A stretch of DNA of 48,533 nucleotides from JBBKXJ01 sp037969395 (GCA_037969395.1 JBBKXJ010000108.1:1-48533), one strand, 5' to 3'. Numbered from the stretch's first letter, positions 1 through 8,151 are shown. The notes: a model not told the origin generated them from the letters alone. Made by a program: numbers and translations.

Positions 1-512
1 TCGCTAAACGGCGTGAGAATAGAAGCTATTTGCTGCGTCGCAGGGATCTCTCCATACAGCTTGGCCTCGGCCAGTTCGACCAGCTTTGATGAGCCAACGG
101 AGATGACCTCACACTGCGCGGCGAAGTCGTTTATCAATTGCCGCGTATAGGCGCGCGCCACGGTCCCCGGTGTGGCCAGCAAGCCAATTACTTTACTGCG
201 GCTGCGCTCGGCGGCGGGTTTGATCGCCGGCACCACGCCAACCACGGCTGCTTGCAAGGTGTCGCGAATTTTTGGTAAAGCCACCGTGCTGGCCGTATTG
301 CAGGCGACGACGATGAGATCGGGTGCCAGTTTTTTTTCCAACGCGTGCAGCACCAGTGCCACACGTTGCACCAGTTCCGCTTCCGTTTTCGTACCGTAAG
401 GGAAGGCAGCGTTGTCCGACACATAGTCAATAGTAAGCCCGGGCAAACGCGCCCGCACGGCATTGAATATACTCAAACCGCCTACGCCGGAGTCAAAGAT
501 TAATAATTTCAC
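1..512 (-). CDS. murI: Glutamate racemase, 3' end beyond window
   Basis: Cofactor-independent interconversion of L- and D-glutamate, supplying D-Glu for peptidoglycan in the cytoplasm. Reading leftward from a GTG at 512-510, the protein starts VKLLIFDSGVGG and has the family signatures: Asp7/Ser8, the SDNAAFPYG loop at residues 32-40, and VACNTAST at 69-76 with the first catalytic cysteine at residue 71. About 170 of the usual 265 or so residues are present; the second catalytic cysteine lies outside the window. The nearest in-frame ATG is internal and would delete the DSGVGG motif, so GTG is preferred. It is divergent from the nuclease gene at 615 across about 100 bp. Confidence 0.93.
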   Translation of the reverse strand, partial: MKLLIFDSGVGGLSIFNAVRARLPGLTIDYVSDNAAFPYGTKTEAELVQRVALVLHALEKKLAPDLIVVACNTASTVALPKIRDTLQAAVVGVVPAIKPAAERSRSKVIGLLATPGTVARAYTRQLINDFAAQCEVISVGSSKLVELAEAKLYGEIPATQQIASILTPFS

Positions 513-614
513 TACAAATTAAGTCGATAATTCACACTCTTATAGTAGCAAGCGTTTGCCAATTCCCATACCGCAACGTTAGTATGGCCGCTTTTTTTAT
601 ACGACCGACTTAAC

Positions 615-1391
615 ATGAAGATAATTACCGTTAACACCAACGGCATTCGCGCGGCGGCCAGAAAAGGTTTCTTCGATTGGCTACCCAGGCAGCGCGCGGA
701 TGTGGTTTGTATACAGGAAACCAAAGCACAGCTGGAGCAACTCTCCGATCCAATGTTTCAACCTGAGGGCTATCACTGCTTTTATAATGATGCCGTGAAA
801 AAAGGCTATAGCGGCACTGCGCTTTACAGCAAGCTGGAGCCGCAAAAGGTTACCACCCGGCTGGGCCTTGAGCTGACAGACACCGAAGGTCGCTGGCTGC
901 AGGCGGATTACGCAAACACGACGGTTGTGTCGCTGTATATGCCCTCGGGCACCAGCGGCACTGAGCGACAGGATTTGAAATATCAGCTAATGGCCGACCT
1001 GGAACCCATTATGCTGGCGCTGTTTATCAGCGGCCGTGAGGTAATTATTTGCGCGGACTGGAATATATGCCACCAGGAAATTGACTTAAAAAACTGGAAG
1101 GCCAATCAAAAGAACTCGGGCTTTTTGCCGGACGAACGCGCCTGGCTCACCAAGATGTACGACGACAACGGCTGGGTCGACTCGTTTCGTGTCGTTAATA
1201 AAAAAGCCGATCAATACACCTGGTGGTCGAATCGCGGGCAGGCGCGCGCTAACAACGTGGGCTGGCGGCTTGACTACCAGATGGTAACGCCAGGGCTGGT
1301 GCCGCGTATTAAAAGCGCGAGTATATACACAGACAAGCCATTTTCAGACCATGCACCGCAAATAATGCGCTATGACGGCGAATTGGTGTAG
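615..1391 (+). CDS. xthA: Exodeoxyribonuclease III family protein (ExoIII/Crc-like)
   Basis: A 258-residue endonuclease/exonuclease/phosphatase-fold protein. Catalytic positions of ExoIII are all visible: Asn7 in NTNG, Glu35 in QETK, Tyr108, Asp148 and Asn150 in ADWN, and Asp245-His246 in SDHAP near the C-terminus. An AP-endonuclease/3'-5' exonuclease role in base excision repair is therefore plausible. The middle of the protein (PSGTSG, the NW...GFLPDERAWL block, and the GWRLDYQ/VTPGL block) also resembles Pseudomonas Crc, a paralogue that lost catalysis and regulates translation with Hfq. Because the active-site set is intact I favour a nuclease. It stands alone, divergent from murI. Confidence 0.88.
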   Translation: MKIITVNTNGIRAAARKGFFDWLPRQRADVVCIQETKAQLEQLSDPMFQPEGYHCFYNDAVKKGYSGTALYSKLEPQKVTTRLGLELTDTEGRWLQADYANTTVVSLYMPSGTSGTERQDLKYQLMADLEPIMLALFISGREVIICADWNICHQEIDLKNWKANQKNSGFLPDERAWLTKMYDDNGWVDSFRVVNKKADQYTWWSNRGQARANNVGWRLDYQMVTPGLVPRIKSASIYTDKPFSDHAPQIMRYDGELV

Positions 1392-1486
1392 TGTAAAAAA
1401 GTATTTCGAGTTAAAGTGCCTGTCTGGATATTCCACAGTTAAATCACATCAAATACCCAATCTAATCTATTGAAAAGGAAAGTTAT

Positions 1487-1828
1487 ATGAGTTTTTTTAT
1501 CCCCTCTGCGATGGCACAAACCGCTGGTGAAGGTGGCCCGCCCGCCGGTGCCGACATGTTCCAGTTTGCGTTTTTGATTGGTCTGTTTGTACTGTTTTAC
1601 TTTATTGCGATACGCCCGCAGCGCAAACGCCAGAAAGAACATCAGTCCATGGTAGAGGCTTTGAAGAAAGGCGATGAGGTGGTGATGACTTCCGGCATGC
1701 TCGGTAAAATTACCAACATCGAAGACAATTACTCTACAGTTAAAGTCGCTGACAACGTTGAGATCAAATTTCAACGCGCCGCGGTGCATGCAATATTGCC
1801 AAAAGGCACCATCAAATCAGTGCAATGA
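1487..1828 (+). CDS. yajC: Sec translocon accessory protein YajC
   Basis: A 113-residue small inner-membrane protein. A single hydrophobic helix (about residues 23-43, ending FYFIAIRPQRKR) is followed by a basic, soluble C-terminal domain with the conserved KGDEVVMTSGMLGKI stretch. In the family YajC joins SecDF and assists protein export and membrane-protein insertion. The start is an ATG preceded by AAGGAAAG. Its stop overlaps the start of the next gene by four bases (ATGA), so the two are translationally coupled. The usual neighbours tgt, secD and secF are absent from the window, which is unusual for this gene. Confidence 0.93.
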   Translation: MSFFIPSAMAQTAGEGGPPAGADMFQFAFLIGLFVLFYFIAIRPQRKRQKEHQSMVEALKKGDEVVMTSGMLGKITNIEDNYSTVKVADNVEIKFQRAAVHAILPKGTIKSVQ

Positions 1829-2826
1829 ACAGGCCGTTCGACTATCCGCCGCGTCTTGCGCTGGCGCAAACGCCCACGCCGCTGCATCCGCTGCGGCGCT
1901 TTTGCGCGCAGCACGACCTTCCCCTCATCTGGCTAAAGCGCGACGATCTCACAGGTTCAGTGCTTGGCGGTAACAAAATTAGAAAGCTGGAATTCACTCT
2001 GGCCCTGGCGCAGCAAGAGGGGTGCGATGTGTTGCTCACCTGCGGCGGCGTGCAGTCTAATCACTGTCGTGCGACGGCTTTACTCGGCGCGCAATTGGGT
2101 CTTGACGTGCATCTGATACTACGTGGCGAAGAGCAATCCCCGGCAGACGGCAATCTGTTACTCGATCAGTTGGCGGGCGCAAGGATTAGCTACCACAGCG
2201 CTGCCGATTTTCAGGCGAATTTGGACGCAATCTTTGCACAGCTTAAGCAAGACTATAAATCCCAGGGCCGTAGTCCTTTCATTATTCCAACGGGTGCCAG
2301 CAACGGTGTTGGCGTGTGGGGCTACGTTGCCGCTTGTGAAGAGCTTGCCAGCGATTTTAAAAGCCATGCGATCGCACCGCAGCATATTGTCAGCGCCACC
2401 GGTTCCGGCGGCACCCAGGCAGGTTTGACGGCCGGCACTTATCTGTTTGACTTGGGCGCGAAGGTGTGGGGCATTAATGTATGCGACGACGAAGCGTACT
2501 TTATGCACAAAATCAAAGCCGATTTGCGGGAGTGGCAACAGCATTATGACATTGCTATTAACCTGGAGCAGTTGTCTATTGGCGTGATCGATGGCTATGT
2601 GGGCGCAGGTTACGCCAGGGCAAGCAGCGATGTATTCGCAATGATTCATGAAGTGGCCCGCCTGGAAGGTATCGTGTTTGACCCGGTGTATACTGGCAAG
2701 GCGTTTACCGGCCTGGTGCAGGAATTAAAGGCGGGCCGTTTTGGTGATGGTGACTGCGTATTTATTCACACCGGTGGGGTGTTTGGCTTGTATGCGTACA
2801 AAGATCAACTGCAAGTAGTTTTGTAA
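1825..2826 (+). CDS. dcyD: D-cysteine desulfhydrase / ACC deaminase family PLP enzyme
   Basis: A 333-residue fold-type II PLP enzyme. The WLKRDDLTG motif is followed by GGNKIRKLE with the presumed PLP lysine at residue 51, then CGGVQSNHCRAT (substrate and phosphate contacts) and a C-terminal IHTGGVFGLYAY glycine motif. Family members cleave D-cysteine to pyruvate, sulfide and ammonia, or deaminate 1-aminocyclopropane-1-carboxylate; sequence alone does not settle the substrate, and D-cysteine desulfhydrase is the commoner function in gammaproteobacteria. The gene overlaps yajC by four bases and depends on the same transcript. Confidence 0.82.
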   Translation: MNRPFDYPPRLALAQTPTPLHPLRRFCAQHDLPLIWLKRDDLTGSVLGGNKIRKLEFTLALAQQEGCDVLLTCGGVQSNHCRATALLGAQLGLDVHLILRGEEQSPADGNLLLDQLAGARISYHSAADFQANLDAIFAQLKQDYKSQGRSPFIIPTGASNGVGVWGYVAACEELASDFKSHAIAPQHIVSATGSGGTQAGLTAGTYLFDLGAKVWGINVCDDEAYFMHKIKADLREWQQHYDIAINLEQLSIGVIDGYVGAGYARASSDVFAMIHEVARLEGIVFDPVYTGKAFTGLVQELKAGRFGDGDCVFIHTGGVFGLYAYKDQLQVVL

Positions 2827-2944
2827 GGGACTTCACTGCTGCGCGGTCGACTATCGTTGATGCGCACACCATCGTGACGAAAGGATGGTTAACAAGCAGG
2901 ACGGCTGCTTTGTTCATGTCGAGCCGTACCTTAGATAGGGTCAT
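2762..2944 (-). CDS. Candidate small protein, 60 aa, unknown
   Basis: Not recognised. The reason to list it is its start: the ATG at 2944-2942 is preceded on the minus strand by AAGGAGAG, a near-ideal Shine-Dalgarno, seven bases away. The product is short, without an obvious membrane helix or known motif, and its 3' part runs antisense over the last 65 bases of the dcyD-like gene. It lies about 100 bp downstream of the pirin gene on the same strand, but a hairpin separates them. It could be a genuine small gene, a remnant of a longer one, or chance. Confidence 0.3.
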   Translation of the reverse strand: MTLSKVRLDMNKAAVLLVNHPFVTMVCASTIVDRAAVKSLTKLLAVDLCTHTSQTPHRCE

Positions 2945-2998
2945 CTGTACTCTCCTTCAAGTTGCAGTGTGTGGTGTTTGCGCACCAACGGTTGGCTA

Positions 2999-3032
2999 TC
3001 TGCCGACACAGTACCGACGCAGCGTCGGCAGA
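2999..3032. terminator. Hairpin downstream of pirin gene
   Basis: TCTGCCGAC at 2999-3007 pairs with GTCGGCAGA at 3024-3032, a nine-base perfect stem just beyond the 3' end of the pirin gene on the minus strand. No clear U-tract follows, so termination is possible but not assured; it could also be a REP-type palindrome. Confidence 0.4.
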
Positions 3033-3043
3033 CAAGAATGGTT

Positions 3044-3901
3044 TTATAACTGGCCAAACTGGCCACTGCTGAAATCCTCAATTGCCTTGTGGATTTCAGC
3101 TGCGGTGTTCATCACGAACGGGCCGTGTCCGACTACTGGTTCGTTGAGCGGCTCACCACTGAGTACCAATACCGTGGCGTCGTTGTGAGTTTCGATGGCA
3201 ACATCGCGGTCAGCGCTGTCCAACAGCGCGAACTGTGCTTCGCGCAATTCTTCGCCGTTGATGGTGACGTTGCCGTGCAGTACAACAATCGCCAGCGTGC
3301 GACCTTCGACAAAGCTGAAGTGTGCCTGGTGACCCTTCTTCAGGCGCACGTCCCAGACGTCAAGCGGCGTAAATGTCTGCGCCGGTCCCTGCTGCCCGTC
3401 GAACTCTCCTGCAATCACGCGCACGCTACCGGCGCCGTCTGGCAGCGCAACGCGTGGGATATCGCGATTCAAAATGTCCTGGTATTTGGGTTCCGACATT
3501 TTGCTGTGCGCTGGCAGGTTGACCCACAGCTGCACCATTTCCAGCGTTCCGCCTGTGGCGGTGAATTCAGGTGAATGGAATTCCTCGTGGAGAATGCCGG
3601 CTGCGGCCGTCATCCACTGCACGTCGCCGGGTCCGATGCTGCCGCCAGCGCCGGTAGAGTCGCGGTGTGCCACTTCACCGTCGTAAACGATGGTAACGGT
3701 TTCGAAACCACGGTGCGGATGCTCGCCAACGCCGCGCGGACGCTCGGTTGGCTCGAACTGCATCGGACCGGCGTAGTCGAGCAGCAGGAAGGGGCTGAGG
3801 TGCTCGCCGTGGCTGTTGTAGGAAAACAGCGACCGCACCGGAAAGCCGTCGCCAACCCAGTGTTGCTGTGGTGCGCTATAGACGCCAAGGATATTTTTCA
3901 T
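3044..3901 (-). CDS. Pirin family protein
   Basis: A 285-residue bicupin. The start is the ATG at 3901-3899, preceded by GAGGAGGT eight bases upstream; a longer reading frame continues to 3991 but lacks such a site. The N-terminal cupin carries the pirin metal ligands His61 and His63 (HPHRGFE), His105 and Glu107 (LHEEF). Bacterial pirins have been reported as quercetin dioxygenases or as regulators of pyruvate metabolism; which applies here cannot be told. It is divergent from a LysR regulator about 310 bp away, an arrangement common for pirins, so that regulator is the likely controller. Confidence 0.9.
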   Translation of the reverse strand: MKNILGVYSAPQQHWVGDGFPVRSLFSYNSHGEHLSPFLLLDYAGPMQFEPTERPRGVGEHPHRGFETVTIVYDGEVAHRDSTGAGGSIGPGDVQWMTAAAGILHEEFHSPEFTATGGTLEMVQLWVNLPAHSKMSEPKYQDILNRDIPRVALPDGAGSVRVIAGEFDGQQGPAQTFTPLDVWDVRLKKGHQAHFSFVEGRTLAIVVLHGNVTINGEELREAQFALLDSADRDVAIETHNDATVLVLSGEPLNEPVVGHGPFVMNTAAEIHKAIEDFSSGQFGQL

Positions 3902-4080
3902 GTGCTTTACCTCCTCGTTTGCTTTCATGTGTACGTGCATGCTGCAATCATAGAGACTGGCGAGGCAATTCGGTAGACTGCCAAACTGCAACGCAGTGTT
4001 CTGTTTGTGGAACGCCGGGAGCCCTCAGCGCAGAAATTCTGCCGCCTCGTGAAGCAAACATCGCTGAATTATGCAAGGAG

Positions 4081-4155
4081 CGTACGGTGCGCCATGCGCA
4101 CCACAAAATGCATGCGCAGACGATGAGCTGCTGCGTGCGCACGGCGCACCCTACG
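4081..4155. repeat. Inverted pair of a dispersed palindromic repeat (BIME-like)
   Basis: The arm at 4081-4102 begins CGTACGGTGCGCC and the arm at 4132-4155 is its imperfect reverse complement, ending GGCGCACCCTACG. Single copies of the same unit occur at 6333, 12015 and 15435. The pair can fold into a large stem-loop in the region upstream of the LysR gene. The arrangement resembles REP/BIME sequences of gammaproteobacteria. Confidence 0.7.
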
Positions 4156-4211
4156 AACTCACTGTCCTGGCCAATGGTGCGGGCGATCTGTATGTTTGAT
4201 GAGAGAGCGGC

Positions 4212-5117
4212 ATGCAAGACCTTAATGATCTCTACTACTTCGCCCAGGTAGTGGACCACGGCGGCTTCGCACCGGCCGGCCGCGCAATCGGCGAACCGAA
4301 ATCCAAATTAAGCCGCCGCGTTGCCCAGCTGGAAGAACGTCTGGGTGTACGCCTGATCCAGCGCTCAACACGTCATTTTTCAACCACCGACATCGGCGAC
4401 AGTTACTACGCACATTGCAAGGCCATGCTGGTGGAAGCCAGTGCAGCGCAAGAGTCCATCGAGCTAACCCGAGCGGAGCCTTGCGGCACAGTGCGCATAA
4501 GCTGCCCGGTGGCGATACTGGATATGCGGGTCAGCGCGATGCTGGCAGCGTTCATGCTTCGCTACCCGCGCGTCAATCTGCATTTGGAAGCCACCAATCG
4601 CCGCGTCGACCTGGTCAACGAAGCGGTAGACCTGGCAATTCGGGTGCGTCCGTTGCCGCTGGAAGACAGCGATTTGATCATCCGCGTGCTCGGTGTTCGG
4701 CGTCAATGTCTGTTGGTCGGCCCGGTATTGCTCAAGCAATCGCCCGCGATCAACGTGCCTGCCGACCTGACCCGGCTGCCCAGTCTCGGTCTGGGCCAAC
4801 CTCAGCATGACTTCAGTTGGGATTTACTCGGTCCCGACGGCGCGCAGGCTGTTGTTAAACACAAGCCGCGCTATATCACGCGCGACATGTTCGCGCTGCG
4901 TCACGCCGCAGTCGCAGGCGTAGGCGTTGTACAGTTACCGAACATGATAGTGCGTGATGAACTCGCGCGCGGCGAGCTGCTGCATGTGGTGCCGAACTGG
5001 GCGCCGCAAGCCGAGACCATTCACGCTGTATTTGCATCGCGGCGTGGCTTGCTACCCTCGGTGCGGGCCTTGATTGACTTTCTGGCAGCGGAGTTCGAGG
5101 CGTTGGACGAAGATTAA
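4212..5117 (+). CDS. LysR family transcriptional regulator
   Basis: A 301-residue protein with the LysR layout: an N-terminal winged helix-turn-helix at about residues 1-60 (DLNDLYYFAQVVDHGGFAPAGRAIG, then SKLSRRVAQLEERLGVRL), a linker helix, and a periplasmic-binding-protein-like effector domain from about residue 90. The sequence resembles regulators placed beside pirin/quinone-type genes. It is divergent from the pirin gene and probably regulates it from the shared intergenic region; the effector is unknown. It starts at an ATG preceded by the purine-rich GATGAGAGAGCGGC. Confidence 0.92.
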   Translation: MQDLNDLYYFAQVVDHGGFAPAGRAIGEPKSKLSRRVAQLEERLGVRLIQRSTRHFSTTDIGDSYYAHCKAMLVEASAAQESIELTRAEPCGTVRISCPVAILDMRVSAMLAAFMLRYPRVNLHLEATNRRVDLVNEAVDLAIRVRPLPLEDSDLIIRVLGVRRQCLLVGPVLLKQSPAINVPADLTRLPSLGLGQPQHDFSWDLLGPDGAQAVVKHKPRYITRDMFALRHAAVAGVGVVQLPNMIVRDELARGELLHVVPNWAPQAETIHAVFASRRGLLPSVRALIDFLAAEFEALDED

Positions 5118-5177
5118 TATTTTACCTACGTCCAAACCGGCGTAATTCGCTTCGCGTTATGTTGCAAAGGCGTCTAT

Positions 5178-6254
5178 TTACACAGTGGTGTAGCAAAAAT
5201 CCACTCGCTTGCTCACGCTGGTAAATAAATCGTAGGCAATCGTACCCGCGCAGCTTGCGACCTCGTTAGCTGGTAACTGCTTACCCCACAGCTCCACCGT
5301 GTCGCCAGCTGTATAACGAGGATGATCGGTAAGGTCGATCGTAACCATATCCATCGACACGCGCCCGACCAGAGGGGCGCGACAGCCGTTCAACAGCACT
5401 GGCGTGCCGTTAGGTGCGTGGCGTGGATAGCCGTCGCCGTAGCCGACGCCAATAGTGCCAATGCACGAGTCACGCTGCGCCTGCCAGAGGCCGTTGTAGC
5501 CTACGCGTTCGCCCGCCTTGATGTGGTTTACCGCTATCAGCGGTGCGGTCAGGGTCATCACCGGCTGCAGGTTACTGTTGCTTTTATCGTCTACGAAGGG
5601 CGATGCGCCATACAGCATAATGCCGGGGCGCACCCAGTCGAAATGGCTACCAGGCAAGTTTATAATTGCCGCAGAGTTCGCCAGACTGCGCTCGCCGCTC
5701 ATTGTATTCGTTAGATTAGTAAAACACTGCAATTGTGCCTGCGTATTTTCAGCGTCGGCTTCCGCGCTGGCAAAATGAGACATCAACAAAAGTTCGCGCG
5801 TATTGCGATTGGCGGCGAGTTTGGCAATAAGCTGTTGCACCATGGCCGCATCGTCGCAGGGCAGGCCCAAGCGGTGCATGCCGGTGTCCAGTTTTAGCCA
5901 AATGTTAATGGCGGCTGATAGCTGGGCGCGGCACATTGTTTCTACATCAGCGATTTGATGTAGCACCAGATCGAAACGGTGGTGGCCACATTCGTCAAGC
6001 AAGTCACTGCTGCAGTATTCGCTTAGCACAATAATGCGCCGCAGCGGATAAGCCGCACGCAGTGCTACAGCTTCATCCAGTCTTGCAGTTGCCAGGGCAT
6101 CGGCTGCCGCCAATGCGGCTGCGACCTGGACCAGTCCGTGACCATAGGCGTTGGCCTTGACCATTGCCAGCACCTTGCTGCGCGGTGCGTGGCGCTTAGC
6201 GCAAGCTAGATTGTGTTGCAGTGCTTGCTGGTCGATTGTTGCGACTACTGGCAT
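5178..6254 (-). CDS. alr: Alanine racemase
   Basis: A 358-residue PLP enzyme converting L- to D-alanine for peptidoglycan. The PLP lysine is residue 33 in VKANAYGHG at the start of the TIM barrel; the C-terminal beta domain supplies the opposing catalytic tyrosine in RVGYNGLW (about residue 255) and the GVGYGDGYPR motif. Length and motifs are normal. In related genomes alr follows dnaB directly; here it sits on the other side of the ribosomal protein cluster and on the opposite strand. Confidence 0.96.
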   Translation of the reverse strand: MPVVATIDQQALQHNLACAKRHAPRSKVLAMVKANAYGHGLVQVAAALAAADALATARLDEAVALRAAYPLRRIIVLSEYCSSDLLDECGHHRFDLVLHQIADVETMCRAQLSAAINIWLKLDTGMHRLGLPCDDAAMVQQLIAKLAANRNTRELLLMSHFASAEADAENTQAQLQCFTNLTNTMSGERSLANSAAIINLPGSHFDWVRPGIMLYGASPFVDDKSNSNLQPVMTLTAPLIAVNHIKAGERVGYNGLWQAQRDSCIGTIGVGYGDGYPRHAPNGTPVLLNGCRAPLVGRVSMDMVTIDLTDHPRYTAGDTVELWGKQLPANEVASCAGTIAYDLFTSVSKRVDFCYTTV

Positions 6255-6332
6255 GGTGTGCGCCCGGTTAAACGACCGGCGATGGGCAAATTATCGGTGC
6301 GAACAGCGTACGCATTGCTCCACGATTGCCCC

Positions 6333-6353
6333 CGTAGAGTGCGCCGTGCGCAC
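6333..6353. repeat. Dispersed palindromic repeat, single copy
   Basis: CGTAGAGTGCGCCGTGCGCAC, containing the self-complementary core GTGCGC...GCGCAC. Matching or near-matching copies lie at 4081-4155 (inverted pair), 12015 and 15435, all intergenic. Confidence 0.65.
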
Positions 6354-6374
6354 GCTGATACTGCCATTACGCGT

Positions 6375-6923
6375 TTAACCAAAATTATAAATAATTTCTT
6401 TAACATCATCGTAGTAAGCCGCACCAAACAAATTCAAATGATTGAGCAAATGATAAAGATTATACAGCGGCACACGCTCACGCCAGCCGGGCTGAATAGA
6501 GCGCGCGTCTTCGTAGGCATTATAAAACGGCGCATCAAAGCCGCCAAACAACAGCGTCAATGCAACATCTGCCTCGGCCCAACCCCAGTGCGCCGCCGGG
6601 TCGATCAACACCGGTGCGCCGCTTGCATCGCTAATCACATTACCAGACCATAAATCTCCGTGAATCAAGCTGGCCGCCTGGCTGGGAATAAGCTGTGGTA
6701 AGCGCTGCAATAATGCCTCCAGCTCGCGCAAATCGGTTGTAGTCAGCTTGTTATTGTTATAGGCCAGCCGTGCCTGATAACCCAGCCGTTGCTCGGCAAA
6801 GAACGTATAACCACAGTCGGTTTGCGAATTAGGCTGCGGCGTACTGCCGCAATAATTATCCTCACTGAAGCCGAAACATGGCGCAGGCTCGCTGTGCAGT
6901 GCCGCGAGGCCTGCGCCTGGCAC
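6375..6923 (-). pseudogene. Fructosamine kinase family protein, N-terminus lost
   Basis: The open frame encodes the C-terminal two thirds of a fructosamine/ketosamine-3-kinase. Visible are the EDNYCGSTPQPN and FFAEQRLGYQ motifs, the catalytic-loop motif LIHGDLWSGNV (Asp as catalytic base), and the metal-binding IDPAAHWGWAEADVAL segment. About 180 residues remain of the usual 290 or so; the N-terminal ATP-binding lobe (glycine-rich loop and lysine) is missing. The homology stops exactly where the palindromic element at 6922-7241 begins, and no N-terminal fragment is found beyond it. The frame reads into the element to a stop at 7002-7004. Without the ATP lobe kinase activity is not expected. 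Confidence 0.82.
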
Positions 6924-7241
6924 CCCTTCCAGGTGATATTGCCTAATGCAGCGTTCAGCAGGCCATTCTCTGCAAGACGCACTGGTGAAGGCATAGTGGG
7001 CCTACGTCGAACCAGTACACCAAAAGTAGGCGCTTTAGGCGACGCAGCAGAGGGCGGTCTGCTTAGCGCCCTTCGGGTCATCCCAAAAGCGGCACAGTGC
7101 GTCGTCTCCTAAAGAGCCTACTGTTGGTGTTTCCCCTCAACATAGGCCCACTATGCCTTCGGGCCAATCTATATGAGAATCAGGCCTCACACTGTACCGC
7201 TTTTGGAATGACTGCATTAGGCAATATCACCTGGAAGGGGT
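6922..7241. mobile_element. MITE-like palindromic element, 320 bp
   Basis: Perfect 30-bp terminal inverted repeats at 6922-6951 and 7212-7241 (each containing CCAGGTGATATTGCC or its complement). Inside are further nested complementary pairs: GAAGGCATAGTGGGCCTA at 6987-7004 with 7143-7160, and CCAAAAGCGGCACAGTG near 7082 with its near-complement near 7187. There is no credible internal gene. The element abuts the truncated fructosamine kinase on one side and ends four bases before the rlmB start codon on the other. Non-autonomous, mobilised in trans, is the natural reading; no direct target duplication is apparent. Confidence 0.75.
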
Positions 7242-7245
7242 ACCC

Positions 7246-7995
7246 GTGAGTAACACCGAAACTATATACGGCATTCATGCCATCAACGCCTTGCTCGACC
7301 AGGCACCAAAACGGCTGCAGGAGTTGCTGCTGTTGCAGCAGCGCGATGATCAGCGCTTGCAGGCGTTGGCAGAGCGAGTGGTTGCAGAGGGCGTTAACCT
7401 CCGCCGGGTGACGCGCGAGGAGCTGGATAAGCTGGTAGATGGCAATCACCAGGGCGCAGTAGCGCACTGTGTACCGCGGCAAGCCATGTCCGAAAATCAG
7501 CTTGAGGATTTCGTAGCAGCAATCGACGGTCCACCTTTATTATTGTTGCTCGACGGCGTCACCGACCCGCACAACCTTGGTGCCTGCCTACGCAGCGCCG
7601 AGGCGGCTGGTGTGCATGCGGTCATTATTCCCAAAGACAAGTCGGCGGATCTCACGCCATTGGTGCGCAAAATCGCCAGCGGCGCGGCTGAGTTTATTCC
7701 GGTATTTAAGGTCACTAATCTGGCGAGGACGATGGCCGACTTGCAGCAGCAGGGCATCTGGCTGGTGGGTCTGGCAGGGGAGGCCGACGCCAGCCTCTAC
7801 GATATCGACCTTAGCGGCCCGGTCGGGCTGGTGATGGGCGCGGAGGGCAGCGGTCTAAGACGCCTGACACGTGACAAATGCGATTATTTGGCGGGAATCC
7901 CCATGCCAGGCTCTGTTGCCAGCCTCAATGTGTCGGTTGCGACCGGGGTGTGTTTGTTTGAGGCCGTGCGGCAGCGGGCGGCCGCAGCAGCTTAA
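7246..7995 (+). CDS. rlmB: 23S rRNA (guanosine-2251-2'-O)-methyltransferase RlmB
   Basis: A 249-residue SPOUT methyltransferase that 2'-O-methylates a guanosine of the 23S peptidyl-transferase P loop. An N-terminal L30e-like substrate-binding domain (about 1-75) is followed by the SPOUT domain with the DGVTDPHNLGACLRSAEAAG motif and the knotted C-terminal motifs VMGAEGSGLRRL and PMPGSVASLNVSVATGV. The start is a GTG whose Shine-Dalgarno (GGAAGGGG, 7233-7240) is formed by the end of the adjacent palindromic element. rnr, the common upstream partner, is absent. Confidence 0.95.
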   Translation: MSNTETIYGIHAINALLDQAPKRLQELLLLQQRDDQRLQALAERVVAEGVNLRRVTREELDKLVDGNHQGAVAHCVPRQAMSENQLEDFVAAIDGPPLLLLLDGVTDPHNLGACLRSAEAAGVHAVIIPKDKSADLTPLVRKIASGAAEFIPVFKVTNLARTMADLQQQGIWLVGLAGEADASLYDIDLSGPVGLVMGAEGSGLRRLTRDKCDYLAGIPMPGSVASLNVSVATGVCLFEAVRQRAAAAA

Positions 7996-8008
7996 CCGCG
8001 ATCACGCC

Positions 8009-8037
8009 TTGCATCTGCCATGGCGCTCGCATAAAAT
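8009..8037 (+). promoter_or_regulatory. Sigma-70 promoter of the rpsF operon
   Basis: TTGCAT at 8009-8014 and TAAAAT at 8032-8037 with a 17-bp spacer. It lies just after the rlmB stop and about 115 bases before rpsF, so it would produce a leader of about 108 bases. Confidence 0.65.
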
Positions 8038-8042
8038 GCGCG

Positions 8043-8151
8043 TCCCGTGTTAGCCGCCGCTAAGGTCTGGCCGACGCACTCCTTGCTTCACCGCGTTCAG
8101 TTTGTTTAATCAAACGCGCACGCCGGGAAGCCAAACCCGTAAGGAGCAGCA
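8043..8151 (+). promoter_or_regulatory. rpsF leader, possible S6:S18 autoregulatory site
   Basis: The leader contains a stem GTTTG...CAAAC around 8107-8121 followed at once by a CCGGG segment (about 8130) and the Shine-Dalgarno AAGGAG. Many bacteria control rpsF mRNA through a hairpin with a CCG box recognised by the S6:S18 complex. The pieces are suggestive here, but I did not establish a match to the consensus fold. Confidence 0.3.

Noticed and set aside
3089..3976. Plus-strand open frames of 161 and 133 residues over the pirin gene
   Set aside because: Antisense shadows of a gene with clear metal-ligand motifs and a strong Shine-Dalgarno.
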